Of a stretch of DNA of 64,000 bases, positions 34,860-43,297 are shown piece after piece. Made by a program: the position numbers and the translations under genes. The stretch lies in assembly GCA_963721005.1 (NCBI GenBank), contig CAVRHR010000007.1:1-64000 (forward strand), read 5' to 3'. Below the pieces are notes generated by a model. It did no database searches and was not told where the DNA came from. It saw only the letters and a list, made by a program, of their open reading frames with translations. Each line of letters starts with the position of its first letter. Position 1 is the stretch's first letter. The stretch comes from VAZQ01 sp963721005 (GTDB lineage Bacteria > Pseudomonadota > Alphaproteobacteria > Rhizobiales > Xanthobacteraceae).

Positions 34860-35768
34860 TCAGAAATCCAACACGACCGCTTGCGGCATGGGCAGCACAG
34901 GCACACCCCCAAAATCGAGGGAGCCCGGATTCTCGGCGCAGATATGCTCCGTCAGCGGTCCTTCCGGTTCGCTCGCCAACTGGGCAAGGCGCTCGATGGG
35001 AACCTTGCGCACGGCCGCCTCATATTGCCGAAAGCGCTGGATGGCGTCCCAGGGCGTGGTGAAGGTCCCCGGGTCCTCGATATGCACATTGACCTCCAGC
35101 ACGTTGCCGTCCTCGATCAGGTGGAAGCGCTCGACGATGTGAAGCTGGGTCGTGTGCGGCGTGCCGAATCCGTCCACCCGCGACCGGTCGTCGAGCCCGA
35201 TCGTATCGATGACCAGCGTATCGCCCTCGTAGCGGCCGATCAATTCGCCATACCAGGATGGCTTGACGTTGTCGGAATGCCTGTCCGTCAGGTGGATGTG
35301 GCGAACGTCACTGAAGCTGGTCAATATCATGACCACCTCTTTCGGCGCTTGAACGAAATACATCGGCTGGGTCATGGGCGAGAGCAGGAAGCCGGTAACG
35401 CCCTTGGGCCAGCAGAAGGCCGTTGGGGAGGGAGCGGGCTTTCCGGAAAGCACGAGCTCGTTGCGCTTGCGGACCACATCCCTAGCCCACGGCAGGAGGA
35501 TCGGACTGTTGAGATCAGCCAGGCGCTCGGTCGGCTGCTTCCCGGTCACGCGGAAGTCGTCATTGGAGACGTACGGGCGGGACGGGTCCTGCACCAAGGG
35601 CCCGGGACCGCTCGCCGGCGGGATGAACAAGCGATTATACGCGTACCACCCGACACCTGCATTGGGCGCGAAATTGGGTGGCGTGCCTTGCGCCATCGCG
35701 GTCAAGCTCCCGGTGAGGCAAGCCGTGCCGGCGAGAATGCCGGCGAGAAATCCTGCATATCGGGACAT
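34860..35768 (-). CDS. secreted GRY-core family protein, copy 8
   Basis: A 302-residue exported protein, signal residues 1-27 (AMAQG), nearly parallel to copy 33042-33953: VGWYAYNRLFIPPASGPGP, CWPKGVTGFLLSPMTQPMYF, VRHIHLTDRHSDNVK, GRYEGDTLVIDTIGLDDRSR, EDPGTFTTPWDA. Conserved trailing RQYEAAVRKVPIERLAQLAS suggests a helix after the beta core. The start gives MSRYAGFL, as in the sister; a longer frame begins ten codons upstream. Confidence 0.8.
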   Translation of the reverse strand: MSRYAGFLAGILAGTACLTGSLTAMAQGTPPNFAPNAGVGWYAYNRLFIPPASGPGPLVQDPSRPYVSNDDFRVTGKQPTERLADLNSPILLPWARDVVRKRNELVLSGKPAPSPTAFCWPKGVTGFLLSPMTQPMYFVQAPKEVVMILTSFSDVRHIHLTDRHSDNVKPSWYGELIGRYEGDTLVIDTIGLDDRSRVDGFGTPHTTQLHIVERFHLIEDGNVLEVNVHIEDPGTFTTPWDAIQRFRQYEAAVRKVPIERLAQLASEPEGPLTEHICAENPGSLDFGGVPVLPMPQAVVLDF

Positions 35769-36117
35769 CGGGTCTTCCTCCCTGACCAAGGTCGGCAATT
35801 ATCGAGGAGCCGATCATACAATATCAATATCGTGTCGCGAGCGCGGCAAGTATTACCGATGCCTCGGTACCCGAACGAATTAGCACAGCCCCGTCCGGTT
35901 TATGAGCCATAAAGCGCGGCCGCGAAGTGGCGTCATCGCTGCGAACCGGCGCTTCAGGTCACTCCCCGATTGATGCGACGCAACAAACACCGGCCATGTG
36001 GTCTTCGCGGTTGGTCGCGCGTTCCCTGCACAACGACACCGGTATATACTGCCTGTGCTGCGCGATTTCAGCGCCCCATTGAGCAGAATATCGGATCGAA
36101 GGGACGGGGGGATAACC
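35769..36117. promoter_or_regulatory. divergent promoter region
   Basis: No gene between the divergent copies 34860 and 36118. It has an AT-rich ATACAATATCAATATCGTG stretch near 35817-35836 and a TATACT hexamer at 36045-36050 that could serve as a -10 for the rightward gene, though no convincing -35 was seen. Confidence 0.35.
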
Positions 36118-37032
36118 ATGGCGTTGCGAAGCTCGACAAGCGCGATCGTGATTGCGGCGACCGCCACGGCGATGATGGTCGGCGCGGTGCACGCCGCCGA
36201 CGATGCCAAGTACCCGGACTGGAAAGGCGCGTGGACGCGCTGGTTTCCGCCCGGCTCCGTGCGGGAGCCCAATGGCGGTTTCACGGCCGGCGGCCAGCCT
36301 TCGCACGACCAGACCAAGCCCTGGGGGCCCGGACAGGAAGCCCCGCTCACCGCGGAATATCAAAAGGTCTACGAGGAAAGCCTTGCGGACCAGGCCAACG
36401 GCGGCGAAGGCAATTTCTTCGACCATTCCGCTCGCTGCATGCCCGGAGGCATGCCGCTGATCACCATCGCTTTTGGACTGATGGAATACATCGTGACGCC
36501 GGAAACCACCTATATCGCGACCGGCGGCGGCGAGCCGCTTCGTCGCATCTACACCGATGGGCGCGACTGGCCGGCGGATCCCGACCCGACCCCGACTTAT
36601 GCGGGCTACTCGATCGGCCGATGGATCGACGAGGACGGTACCGGACGCTACAACGCGCTCGAGGTCGAGACGCGCGGCCCCTTCAAGGGCCCCCGCTCCT
36701 ACGACGCAACCGGCCTGCCGCTGCATTTCGACAACCAGTCGATCTTCAAGGAGCGCATTTTCCGCGACCAGGCCGACCCGACGATCCTGCACGACATCAT
36801 CACGGTGATCGACCATGCCCTGACCCGGCCTTGGACAGTCGACAAGAAATATGTGCACAGCCCCAATCCCCGGCCGCGCTGGAACGAAGCCAGCTGCGCC
36901 GAAAGCATGAACAACTCGCTGATCGCCATCGGCCACGAGAGCTATTACATGAGTGCTGACGGCAAGCTGATGCCGATCCGTAAAGACCAGCCGCCGCCGG
37001 ATTTGCGGTATTTCAAGCAATCGCAAAAGTGA
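36118..37032 (+). CDS. secreted GRY-core family protein, copy 9
   Basis: A 304-residue exported protein (signal residues 1-26, VHAAD) of the KYPDW subgroup: KYPDWKGAWTRWFPPGS, GGQPSHDQTKPWGPGQEAPL, EESLADQANGGEGNFF, CMPGGMPLITI, RRIYTDGRDWPADPDP, GYSIGRWIDEDGTGRYNALE, ETRGPFKGPRSYD, DNQSIFKERIFRDQADPT, IDHALTRPWTVDKKY. The preceding ATG in frame at 35998 has no ribosome site and is not used. It and the next gene are probably co-transcribed (126 bases apart). Confidence 0.8.
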   Translation: MALRSSTSAIVIAATATAMMVGAVHAADDAKYPDWKGAWTRWFPPGSVREPNGGFTAGGQPSHDQTKPWGPGQEAPLTAEYQKVYEESLADQANGGEGNFFDHSARCMPGGMPLITIAFGLMEYIVTPETTYIATGGGEPLRRIYTDGRDWPADPDPTPTYAGYSIGRWIDEDGTGRYNALEVETRGPFKGPRSYDATGLPLHFDNQSIFKERIFRDQADPTILHDIITVIDHALTRPWTVDKKYVHSPNPRPRWNEASCAESMNNSLIAIGHESYYMSADGKLMPIRKDQPPPDLRYFKQSQK

Positions 37033-37158
37033 CGACCCGGGCGCAGGAACGCCCGTCAACATCGAAGACGGGCCGTTATGGACGTCCGCGGGAGCGAGGT
37101 TGCCGATAACGCCTTCGCGAGCCCATGACACGCAACACGATCAGCCGGAGGGTGGAAC

Positions 37159-38031
37159 ATGCCTTGCCCAAAAATCATCGGACCCATCACAGCGATTGTC
37201 GTCTTGACCGTGGCCGGCGGCGCTGCGGCGGCCGAGAGTGCGCGGTATCCGGGGTGGAAGGGCGCATGGGAGCGCTATGTGCCCGAGGTCTCCGTGGTTT
37301 CGCCGTCCGGTCTGCGCACGCCCGGGGGCCAGCCGTCGTTCGATCAGACCAAGCCGTGGGGACGCGGCCAGCAAGCCCCGCTCACGCCGGAATATCAGAA
37401 GGTGCACGACGAGAGCATCGCCGACCAAGCGCGCGGCGGTCAGGGTAATAATTTCGACCGCGCCCGCTGCATGCCGACCGGCATGCCGCACAACATGACG
37501 TTCGGACCGCTGGAATTCGTGGTCACGCCGGACACCACCTATATACTGATCGGTACCCAGGCGCGTCGCATCTACACCGACAGCCGCGACTGGCCCAAGC
37601 AGATCGACCCGAGCTACGTGGGGTATTCGATCGGAAGATGGATCGACCAGGACGGCCACGGCGATTTTGATTTGCTCGAAGTCGAGACCCGCGGCTTCAA
37701 GGGGCCGCGCGTCTACGACGCCACCGGCCTTCCCCTGCACTTCGACAACCAGTCCATTTTCAAGGAACGGATCTACCTCGACAAGACCGACCCGAACGTC
37801 CTGCATGACGAGATCACCGTGATCGACCATGCCTTGACGCGGCCCTGGACGGTGGACAAGAAATATGTGCACAGCTCAAATCCGCATCCCGACTGGCGGG
37901 AGAACAGCTGCGTCGAAGGATCCGGATTGGTCGCCATCGGCCGAGAGATGTATGTTTTGCGCGGCGACGGCGCCTTGATGCCGGCAAAAAAGGACCAGCC
38001 GGCGCCCGACCTGAGCTACTTCAAGAAGTGA
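37159..38031 (+). CDS. secreted GRY-core family protein, copy 10
   Basis: A 290-residue exported protein, signal residues 1-24 (AAAAE), of the same subgroup: RYPGWKGAWERYVPEVS, GGQPSFDQTKPWGRGQQAPL, DESIADQARGGQGNNF, CMPTGMPHNMTFG, RRIYTDSRDWPKQIDP, GYSIGRWIDQDGHGDFDLLE, ETRGFKGPRVYD, ERIYLDKTDPNVLHDEITV, IDHALTRPWTVDKKY. Relative to its sister it lacks PF in the ETRGPFKGPR element and some of the serine-rich linkers. An IS630 insertion lies 48 bases beyond its stop. Confidence 0.8.
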   Translation: MPCPKIIGPITAIVVLTVAGGAAAAESARYPGWKGAWERYVPEVSVVSPSGLRTPGGQPSFDQTKPWGRGQQAPLTPEYQKVHDESIADQARGGQGNNFDRARCMPTGMPHNMTFGPLEFVVTPDTTYILIGTQARRIYTDSRDWPKQIDPSYVGYSIGRWIDQDGHGDFDLLEVETRGFKGPRVYDATGLPLHFDNQSIFKERIYLDKTDPNVLHDEITVIDHALTRPWTVDKKYVHSSNPHPDWRENSCVEGSGLVAIGREMYVLRGDGALMPAKKDQPAPDLSYFKK

Positions 38032-38079
38032 GCCGGCGTCGTATGGCCGCCTCGCCGGCGCATGCTCCGGAATATTCTA

Positions 38080-39138
38080 GAGCATTTCCCGGTTGGGGTG
38101 AATCGATTGTGATGTGGGGGGGATTCCTGAGGGCTGAGATTTGTGACTCGATGTTGCCTTTGATTCGGAGGCAACCATGGGACGACGGCCATATTCTGAG
38201 GATGTGCGCAGCTTGGTGGTTGGCGAGGTGGAGGCGGGAGCGTCCCGACGAGCTGCGGCGCGCCGGTTCAAGGTGAGCGCTTCCTCGGCGATCCGCTGGG
38301 TGGATCGGCATGACGAGACTGGGAGCGTGAGTTGCGAGCCTCGGAGGGCCAGGAGCCGCTCCCCCCTGGAGCCACATGCGGCTTGGCTGTTGGAACTCGT
38401 CGGCAAGGAGCCAGATCTGACTTGGGCAGAGATCGAAGAACGGTTCTTGAAGGACCGCGGGGTGCGCACGACGGACAGCTCGATCGACCGCTTCTTCAGG
38501 CGCCACAAGGTCAGCTTCAAAAAAAACGCTGCACGCAGCCGAACAAGATCGGCTCGACGTCGCCGAGGCCAGGAAGAGCTTCAAGGCCGGCCAGGCGGGG
38601 CTTAATCCCAGGAAACTGATCTTCGTTGATGAGACCGGGACCTCGACCAAGATGGTCCGCATCCGTGGTCGATGCCGAAAGGGAAAGCGACTGATCGGCA
38701 AGGCGCCCTTTGGCCATTGGAAGACCGCCACGTTCACCGCCGGATTGCGCGTTGATGGCCTTGTCGCGCCCTTTGTTCTCGATGGACCGATGAATGGGGA
38801 ATCCTTCCTCGTCTATGTCGAGAAGGTGCTGGCCCCGAGCTTGTCCGAAGGCGACATGGTCGTGATCGACAACCTGCCTGCCCACAAAGTCAAAGGCGTA
38901 CGCGAGGCTATCGAGGCAAGGGGTGCCAAGCTCGTCTACCTGCCGCCCTATTCGCCGGACCTAAACCCCATTGAGATGATCTTCGCCAAACTCAAAGCTC
39001 TCCTGCGCAAGGCTGCAGAGCGTACAACCGATGCACTCTGGAACAGGATCGGTCAGTTGTTCGAAGCCTTCACACCCCAGGAATGCGCCAACTGCCTCGC
39101 TCACGCAGGATATGCGCCGTGCTAACCGGGGAATGCTC
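38080..39138 (+). mobile_element. IS630-family insertion sequence
   Basis: A 1059-base element. Terminal inverted repeats start GAGCATTTCCCGGTT on the left and GAGCATTCCCCGGTT on the right (one mismatch in 15). TA dinucleotides at 38078-38079 and 39139-39140 are the expected target duplication. One transposase gene in two frames fills it. It lies between GRY-core copy 10 and a minus-strand exported protein gene. Confidence 0.9.
38177..39125 (+). CDS. IS630 transposase, split by an A8 tract
   Basis: ORF A (38177-38605) encodes an N-terminal helix-turn-helix (SRRAAARRFKVSASSAIRWV) and linker. The DDE catalytic part is in the next frame: LIFVDETGTSTKM and MVVIDNLPAHKVKGVREAIE and YLPPYSPDLNPIEMIFAKLK. 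The frames meet at eight A residues (38519-38526). Loss of one A, as by transcript slippage, would give a continuous product of about 315 residues. Some IS630 elements use such slippage; alternatively the extra A inactivates it. Confidence 0.85.
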
Positions 39139-39701
39139 TAGAGCCCGAGCACCTGCTCGGCCCAGCGACCGATCAAATCGCCGTTGAGGAACTCGAGCAC
39201 GACCGGCTCCTGCGCGAGCGGCGCATTGCCGGCGATGACGGTGGCGACCACCACGTCGCAACGGTTGTTGAAGGCGAGCGACAGCACCGATCGCGCCGAC
39301 GGGGTGGCGATCGCATAGCCGCGGCTGCGGCCTTTCATCCCGTGCACCATGATGGACCGGCCAGGGCCGAGCGCTGCGCTCGCGCCGCCGACCAGATCGG
39401 CGTCGCCGACGCGATCGAGCTCGGCGTCGTCGGCCACGCCGGTCTGGCAATTGCAGAAGCCGATCTTTGGCCGCAGGTAAAGATTGACCTCAGTCCCGCA
39501 ATCGGAAGCCTTGCATTGATAGGCCCACCCCTGCCCCCACTGGTCGATGAGAAACGGCCAGTTGGTCTCGGTCCAGACCGGCCGGTCGTGCGCGGACACG
39601 CGCACCGTCTCGGCCGTCTTGGCGGCGTGGAAGGCGGTGTAGCCGGCCACCCCGGCGACGAGTACCGCGACGGCGGCAACAGTGATGAACGGTTGGCTCA
39701 T
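39138..39701 (-). CDS. membrane-anchored protein of unknown function
   Basis: A 187-residue protein with one N-terminal hydrophobic segment (ITVAAVAVLVAGVAGYTAFH, residues 5-24) that is either a signal anchor or an uncleaved signal. The rest is periplasmic by the positive-inside rule and has two CxC/C-x-x-C-like groups (CKASDC, FCNCQTG). The end (RSVLSLAFNNRCDVVVATVI) is beta-rich. Its TAG stop overlaps the last base of the IS630 element and the target TA, yet the pre-insertion sequence would also give TAG. Family not recognised. Confidence 0.6.
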   Translation of the reverse strand: MSQPFITVAAVAVLVAGVAGYTAFHAAKTAETVRVSAHDRPVWTETNWPFLIDQWGQGWAYQCKASDCGTEVNLYLRPKIGFCNCQTGVADDAELDRVGDADLVGGASAALGPGRSIMVHGMKGRSRGYAIATPSARSVLSLAFNNRCDVVVATVIAGNAPLAQEPVVLEFLNGDLIGRWAEQVLGL

Positions 39702-39774
39702 AAGGGCGCTTCGGGCTGCGGTTGAGCTCGGCGAACACACCCAATTCTTTGTGATTTCAGCCGACTGACTGCCA

Positions 39775-39900
39775 ACTCCTCATCCTGAGGAGGCCGGCTC
39801 TCGCCGGCCGTCTCGAAGGATGCGGCCCGGGCGGCGCCGGACGCAACGCCATGGTTCGAGACGCGCGGGCTTCGCCCGCGCTCCTCACCATGAAGGCTGA
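39775..39900 (-). repeat. dispersed repeat family A, inverted copy 3
   Basis: The reverse complement of this stretch reads like copy 1, from TCAGCCTTCATGGTGAGGAGC to CCTCAGGATGAGGAG. Internal palindromes are kept (CCGGCTCTCGCCGG). Confidence 0.85.
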
Positions 39901-39915
39901 ATGAGCCGCCCGCGC

Positions 39916-40488
39916 TCACCACCAGGCGGGTTTCGAGGGGTCCGGCGGATACACCGGCACTTCCGGAACGAAGCCATGCCGGTTCGGCATCTCGACCTTC
40001 GGCAGCGTCTTGGCATCCATCACGTCGTTTTCCTCGATGATGCCGTTGCGGTAGAACAGAAACGCGACCAACGCATAGACTTCATCCGCGGTGAGCGACC
40101 CCGGCTTGCTGGCCGGCATCGCGCGGTTGATATAATCCCACGCGATGGTCGGGAACGGATAGTAGCTCACGCTGTCCTTCTCGGCTTCCTTGAACGGGCC
40201 GCGGAAAGGATGGCCCGGGCTGCCATACACCAGCCGCCGAACCGCGCCGCCCTGCCCGTTGGGCCCGTGGCAAACCGCGCAGCGGTTGGCGAAGATCACC
40301 GCGCCTTCCTTGGAGGTTCCGTGCCCGGCCGGAAGCCCCTGACCTTGCGGCCCGATCATGAAGTCGAACTTCTTGATCTCCTCCTGGCCGAGCGGCGTGC
40401 CCACCTTGTAGGCCGACGACTGCGCCAGCCCCACCGATGGGGCTGCCAGGATCATCGCCGACGCGAGCAGCTTAAGCGAACATCGCAT
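39916..40488 (-). CDS. soxD: monoheme cytochrome c paired with SoxC-like protein
   Basis: A 190-residue exported cytochrome. The signal peptide is residues 1-22 (VGLAQ). One heme-binding CAVCH is near residue 66, inside GAVIFANRCAVCHGPNGQGG. A distal methionine could be in the AMPASKPG segment near 125. Classical SoxD is a diheme protein of about 380 residues; this one is half that, closer to SorB-type partners. It overlaps the SoxC-like gene by 17 bases. It would take electrons from that protein. Confidence 0.75.
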   Translation of the reverse strand: MRCSLKLLASAMILAAPSVGLAQSSAYKVGTPLGQEEIKKFDFMIGPQGQGLPAGHGTSKEGAVIFANRCAVCHGPNGQGGAVRRLVYGSPGHPFRGPFKEAEKDSVSYYPFPTIAWDYINRAMPASKPGSLTADEVYALVAFLFYRNGIIEENDVMDAKTLPKVEMPNRHGFVPEVPVYPPDPSKPAWW

Positions 40489-41749
40489 CGTGCACACTCC
40501 CGTCGCGGGCCACGCGCCAAGGCTGCATGGCGTTGAAATGGATGGCGCGGGCGGGCTTATCCGCCTCGGCGATGCCCCAGTTCTTGTAAAGCTCGGCGCG
40601 CGTGGGCTGGACTTCGCCCTTCTCATCGACGCAACGCGACAGGATTACCGCCTCCTGTCCGTCCCAGGCCCAGTCGAAATTGAACCTGGTATGCGCCTTG
40701 GACATTATCGGCAACTGGAGCTTGGCTTCCTTCCAGCTCTTGCCGCCGTCGGTCGATACATCGACCTTGCTGATCTTGCCGCCGCCCGACCAGGCCAAGC
40801 CGGTGATCTCCACATAACCCGGGCTTGGTATTTTCATCCCGGCCGAAGGCCGCGTGATCACCGATTTCGGCGCCCACTCGAAATGGTACCAGCGCGACTT
40901 GCCGCCGATATCCTCGCGCATGACGGAGTGGTTCATGCTTTCATTCCAGGTGTGATAGGGCTGGTCCACCACCTTGATATGACTCAGGTACTTGACGTTG
41001 AACGGGCCTTCCCAGCCGGGCACGAGCATCCGAATCGGGAAACCCTGCTCGGGACGCACCGGCTCGCCGTTCTGCCCGTAGGCCACGATCACGTCGTCCA
41101 TGGCCTTGGCCAGCGGCATGGTGTGGGTGAACCTGCCCGGGTCCGCGCCTTCGTAGACCAGCCAGCTCGCCTCCTTCTGCACGCCGGCCTCGTTCAGCAA
41201 CACCGACAGCGGCACCCCGGTCCACTCGCTGGTGCTGCTCATCCCCCAGATGAACTGGACCGGCAATCCCATGTTCTGATTGCCGGCGTTGTGGATCATG
41301 GGCGAGCCGTTGGCATGGCACTCGACGAAATGAATCCGCGAGACGGACGGCAGGCGCTTGAGATCGTCCATGGAGAAGCTGATCGGCCGGTCCACCATGC
41401 CGTGGATGGTGAGGCGGTGCTGCTCCGGATCGATGTCGGGGATGTGGGAAGAATGTTGCTGCACGAAGTGCAAGCCGGCCGGCGTGATGATGCCGGCGTA
41501 ATCCTGCAGCGGCGTGTAGTAGGTGATGTGATCGATGCTCATCCGGGCGCCGCGGCCCGACTTCGCGAAACGTGAGGGCTCGCCATGCCCGAAGAAATGC
41601 GGGTCCTTGGCTTCGGGCGCGACTGCCGGAGCCGGCGCGGCCGACTGGCCGCGCGCCCATTCCGCGCCTGCACCCGCGCCCGCCGCCACGCCGGCAAGTG
41701 CGGCAGCGTGCTTCAGGAACCGCCTCCGGCCCGATGGATTGGAGTCCAT
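40472..41749 (-). CDS. soxC: SoxC-like sulfite/sulfane dehydrogenase, molybdenum subunit
   Basis: A 425-residue molybdopterin oxidoreductase with a Tat leader (GRRRFLKHAAALAGVAAGAG). The core shows LTIHGMVDRPISFSMDDLKR, IHFVECHANGSPMIHN with the Mo-ligand cysteine near residue 175, WTGVPLSVLLNEAGV, and the dimer domain EITGLAWSGGGKISKVDVST. In Paracoccus SoxCD oxidises sulfane sulfur bound to SoxY. Here SoxY, SoxZ, SoxA, SoxX and SoxB are absent from the window, so a free sulfite dehydrogenase role is as likely. GGGAGG precedes the ATG. It is first of the two-gene unit. Confidence 0.85.
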   Translation of the reverse strand: MDSNPSGRRRFLKHAAALAGVAAGAGAGAEWARGQSAAPAPAVAPEAKDPHFFGHGEPSRFAKSGRGARMSIDHITYYTPLQDYAGIITPAGLHFVQQHSSHIPDIDPEQHRLTIHGMVDRPISFSMDDLKRLPSVSRIHFVECHANGSPMIHNAGNQNMGLPVQFIWGMSSTSEWTGVPLSVLLNEAGVQKEASWLVYEGADPGRFTHTMPLAKAMDDVIVAYGQNGEPVRPEQGFPIRMLVPGWEGPFNVKYLSHIKVVDQPYHTWNESMNHSVMREDIGGKSRWYHFEWAPKSVITRPSAGMKIPSPGYVEITGLAWSGGGKISKVDVSTDGGKSWKEAKLQLPIMSKAHTRFNFDWAWDGQEAVILSRCVDEKGEVQPTRAELYKNWGIAEADKPARAIHFNAMQPWRVARDGSVHDAMFA

Positions 41750-41978
41750 GATCGCCTCCCTGATCCCGAATTTCTGATTTTGAGCTTTGCCTTGGCGCAA
41801 ATGCCTCCGCCAACACAACTATGTAGTGTCCAGTAAAAGCCTCAGCGTGTCAATCGGACCGCATCCAGGCTTGCAGCACAGTCGATCCGCCGCCGACAGA
41901 CGTCATGCCCGAAAAATATCGGCAACGAATTGATCCAGAATCGCCGCTCCCGCTCCGGCACAATCGCACCGTCGCCGA

Positions 41979-42569
41979 TCAGAGGCCGGATATGTAGCGC
42001 GCCATCGCCTCCCGGTCGGCGGGCGAGATCGCCGCCATGATCTTCATCATGTCGGCATTGTTGGCCCGCTCGCCTTCGGCAAAGCGCCGCATGGTGTCGA
42101 CCAGATATTCGTAGCTTTGGCCGGCCAGCCGCGGCGCCGGCAGCCCGCCACTGAAGTTCTTCTGATGACAGACCTCGCATACCGCCACCATGGCGGGCGG
42201 CGACGCGGCGGCGGCGGGGGTGGGCCGCACCGGCCAGCTCTTGTTCGCGAAGTAGGCCGCCGCGGTCCCGAGTTCGGTCGGCGACAGCGTCGTCGCCATC
42301 CACGACATGACCTCGAATTTGCGATCGCCGTTCTGGAAGTCATGCAGCTGCTTGACCAGATAGCTCTCCTGCTGACCCCAGAGGACTGGCGTGGCCGCGC
42401 TCTTGGGCGCGCCGTCGGCACCATGGCACACGTTACAGACCAACAGCTTGGCGCCGAACTCCGCCGGCGTGCCCGAAGCCGGGATCGGCTCGGCGGCATT
42501 TGCCGAAGCACCCAGCGCCGCCAGAACGACCAGAACGCCGAAAACAGTCGCAACGTGATTGTTGATCAT
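41979..42569 (-). CDS. diheme cytochrome c4-like protein
   Basis: A 196-residue exported protein (signal residues 1-25, ANAAE) with two cytochrome domains. Heme site one, CNVCH, is near residue 45; site two, CEVCH, near 131. Both are followed by similar helix patterns (QQESYLVKQLHDFQNGDRK and QSYEYLVDTMRRFAEGER). Such a duplication marks the c4 group, electron carriers in the periplasm. It follows the [2Fe-2S] subunit gene on the same strand by about 165 bases, and may serve it or the SoxC-like pair downstream. Confidence 0.85.
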   Translation of the reverse strand: MINNHVATVFGVLVVLAALGASANAAEPIPASGTPAEFGAKLLVCNVCHGADGAPKSAATPVLWGQQESYLVKQLHDFQNGDRKFEVMSWMATTLSPTELGTAAAYFANKSWPVRPTPAAAASPPAMVAVCEVCHQKNFSGGLPAPRLAGQSYEYLVDTMRRFAEGERANNADMMKIMAAISPADREAMARYISGL

Positions 42570-42734
42570 GTTTTACGCCCCTTTGCTCGAGTGCCTGCGG
42601 TCCCGGAAGCGACCCATCCGCCGGAGCCGCCCAAAACATGCCGCAGTCAGGCTTGCGGCGCAAGATGGTGCAGGCTTGTGATGGTGGTGAAGACGCGGCG
42701 AAAATTGGCGGCGGCCTCGCACCCCGCGTGTTCG

Positions 42735-43202
42735 TCAGATCCCCCCGCCTGCCTGCGCCACCTTGAGCACCGCGCGGACAATACGGTTATGGACCCCGCA
42801 GCGGCACAAATGGAGGGCCAGTCCCATTCGCACCTCGGCCTCGCTCGGCTGCGGGATGCGGTCGAGCAACGCCTTGGCAAACATGATGATGCCGGCGATG
42901 CAGTAACCGCACTGCGCGGCCTGCTCGGCGATGAAAGCGGTTTGCAACGGATGCGGCTGCTCGGGCGTACCGATGCCTTCGAGCGTGGTGATCTCCGAAC
43001 GGGCGAGCGTGCCGATCGGCGTGATGCAGGAGCGCACCGGGGCACCGTCGACCAGCACCGTGCAGGCGCCGCATTGGCCGAGCCCGCAGCCGAACTTGGC
43101 GGCATTGAGCCCAAGATCATTGCGCAGCACATAGAGGAGCGCGGTGTCCGGCTCAGCCGGCACACTGTGCACCGCGCCGTTCACCTTGAGGCTGACAGCC
43201 AT
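42735..43202 (-). CDS. [2Fe-2S] small subunit of a molybdenum hydroxylase, orphan
   Basis: A 155-residue protein of the IorA/CoxS type with two cluster domains. The plant-type N-terminal cluster uses GCGLGQCGACTV plus a later RSC. The C-terminal cluster uses QCGYCIAG and LCRCG. It normally feeds electrons from the molybdopterin subunit of isoquinoline, aldehyde or nicotinate dehydrogenases. No such large subunit is present on either side: the next gene on the strand is the diheme cytochrome. A deletion may have removed it. No signal; if the large subunit were Tat-exported it would travel along. Confidence 0.85.
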   Translation of the reverse strand: MAVSLKVNGAVHSVPAEPDTALLYVLRNDLGLNAAKFGCGLGQCGACTVLVDGAPVRSCITPIGTLARSEITTLEGIGTPEQPHPLQTAFIAEQAAQCGYCIAGIIMFAKALLDRIPQPSEAEVRMGLALHLCRCGVHNRIVRAVLKVAQAGGGI

Positions 43203-43297
43203 GCGCTAAGCTCCGCTCGAGGCAGCGGCCCCCACCTTGCGCCGTCTACGGCAGAGCGTCGAGGCTCGACGCCCTGCCCGGCCGGCGACAGCCGGTG

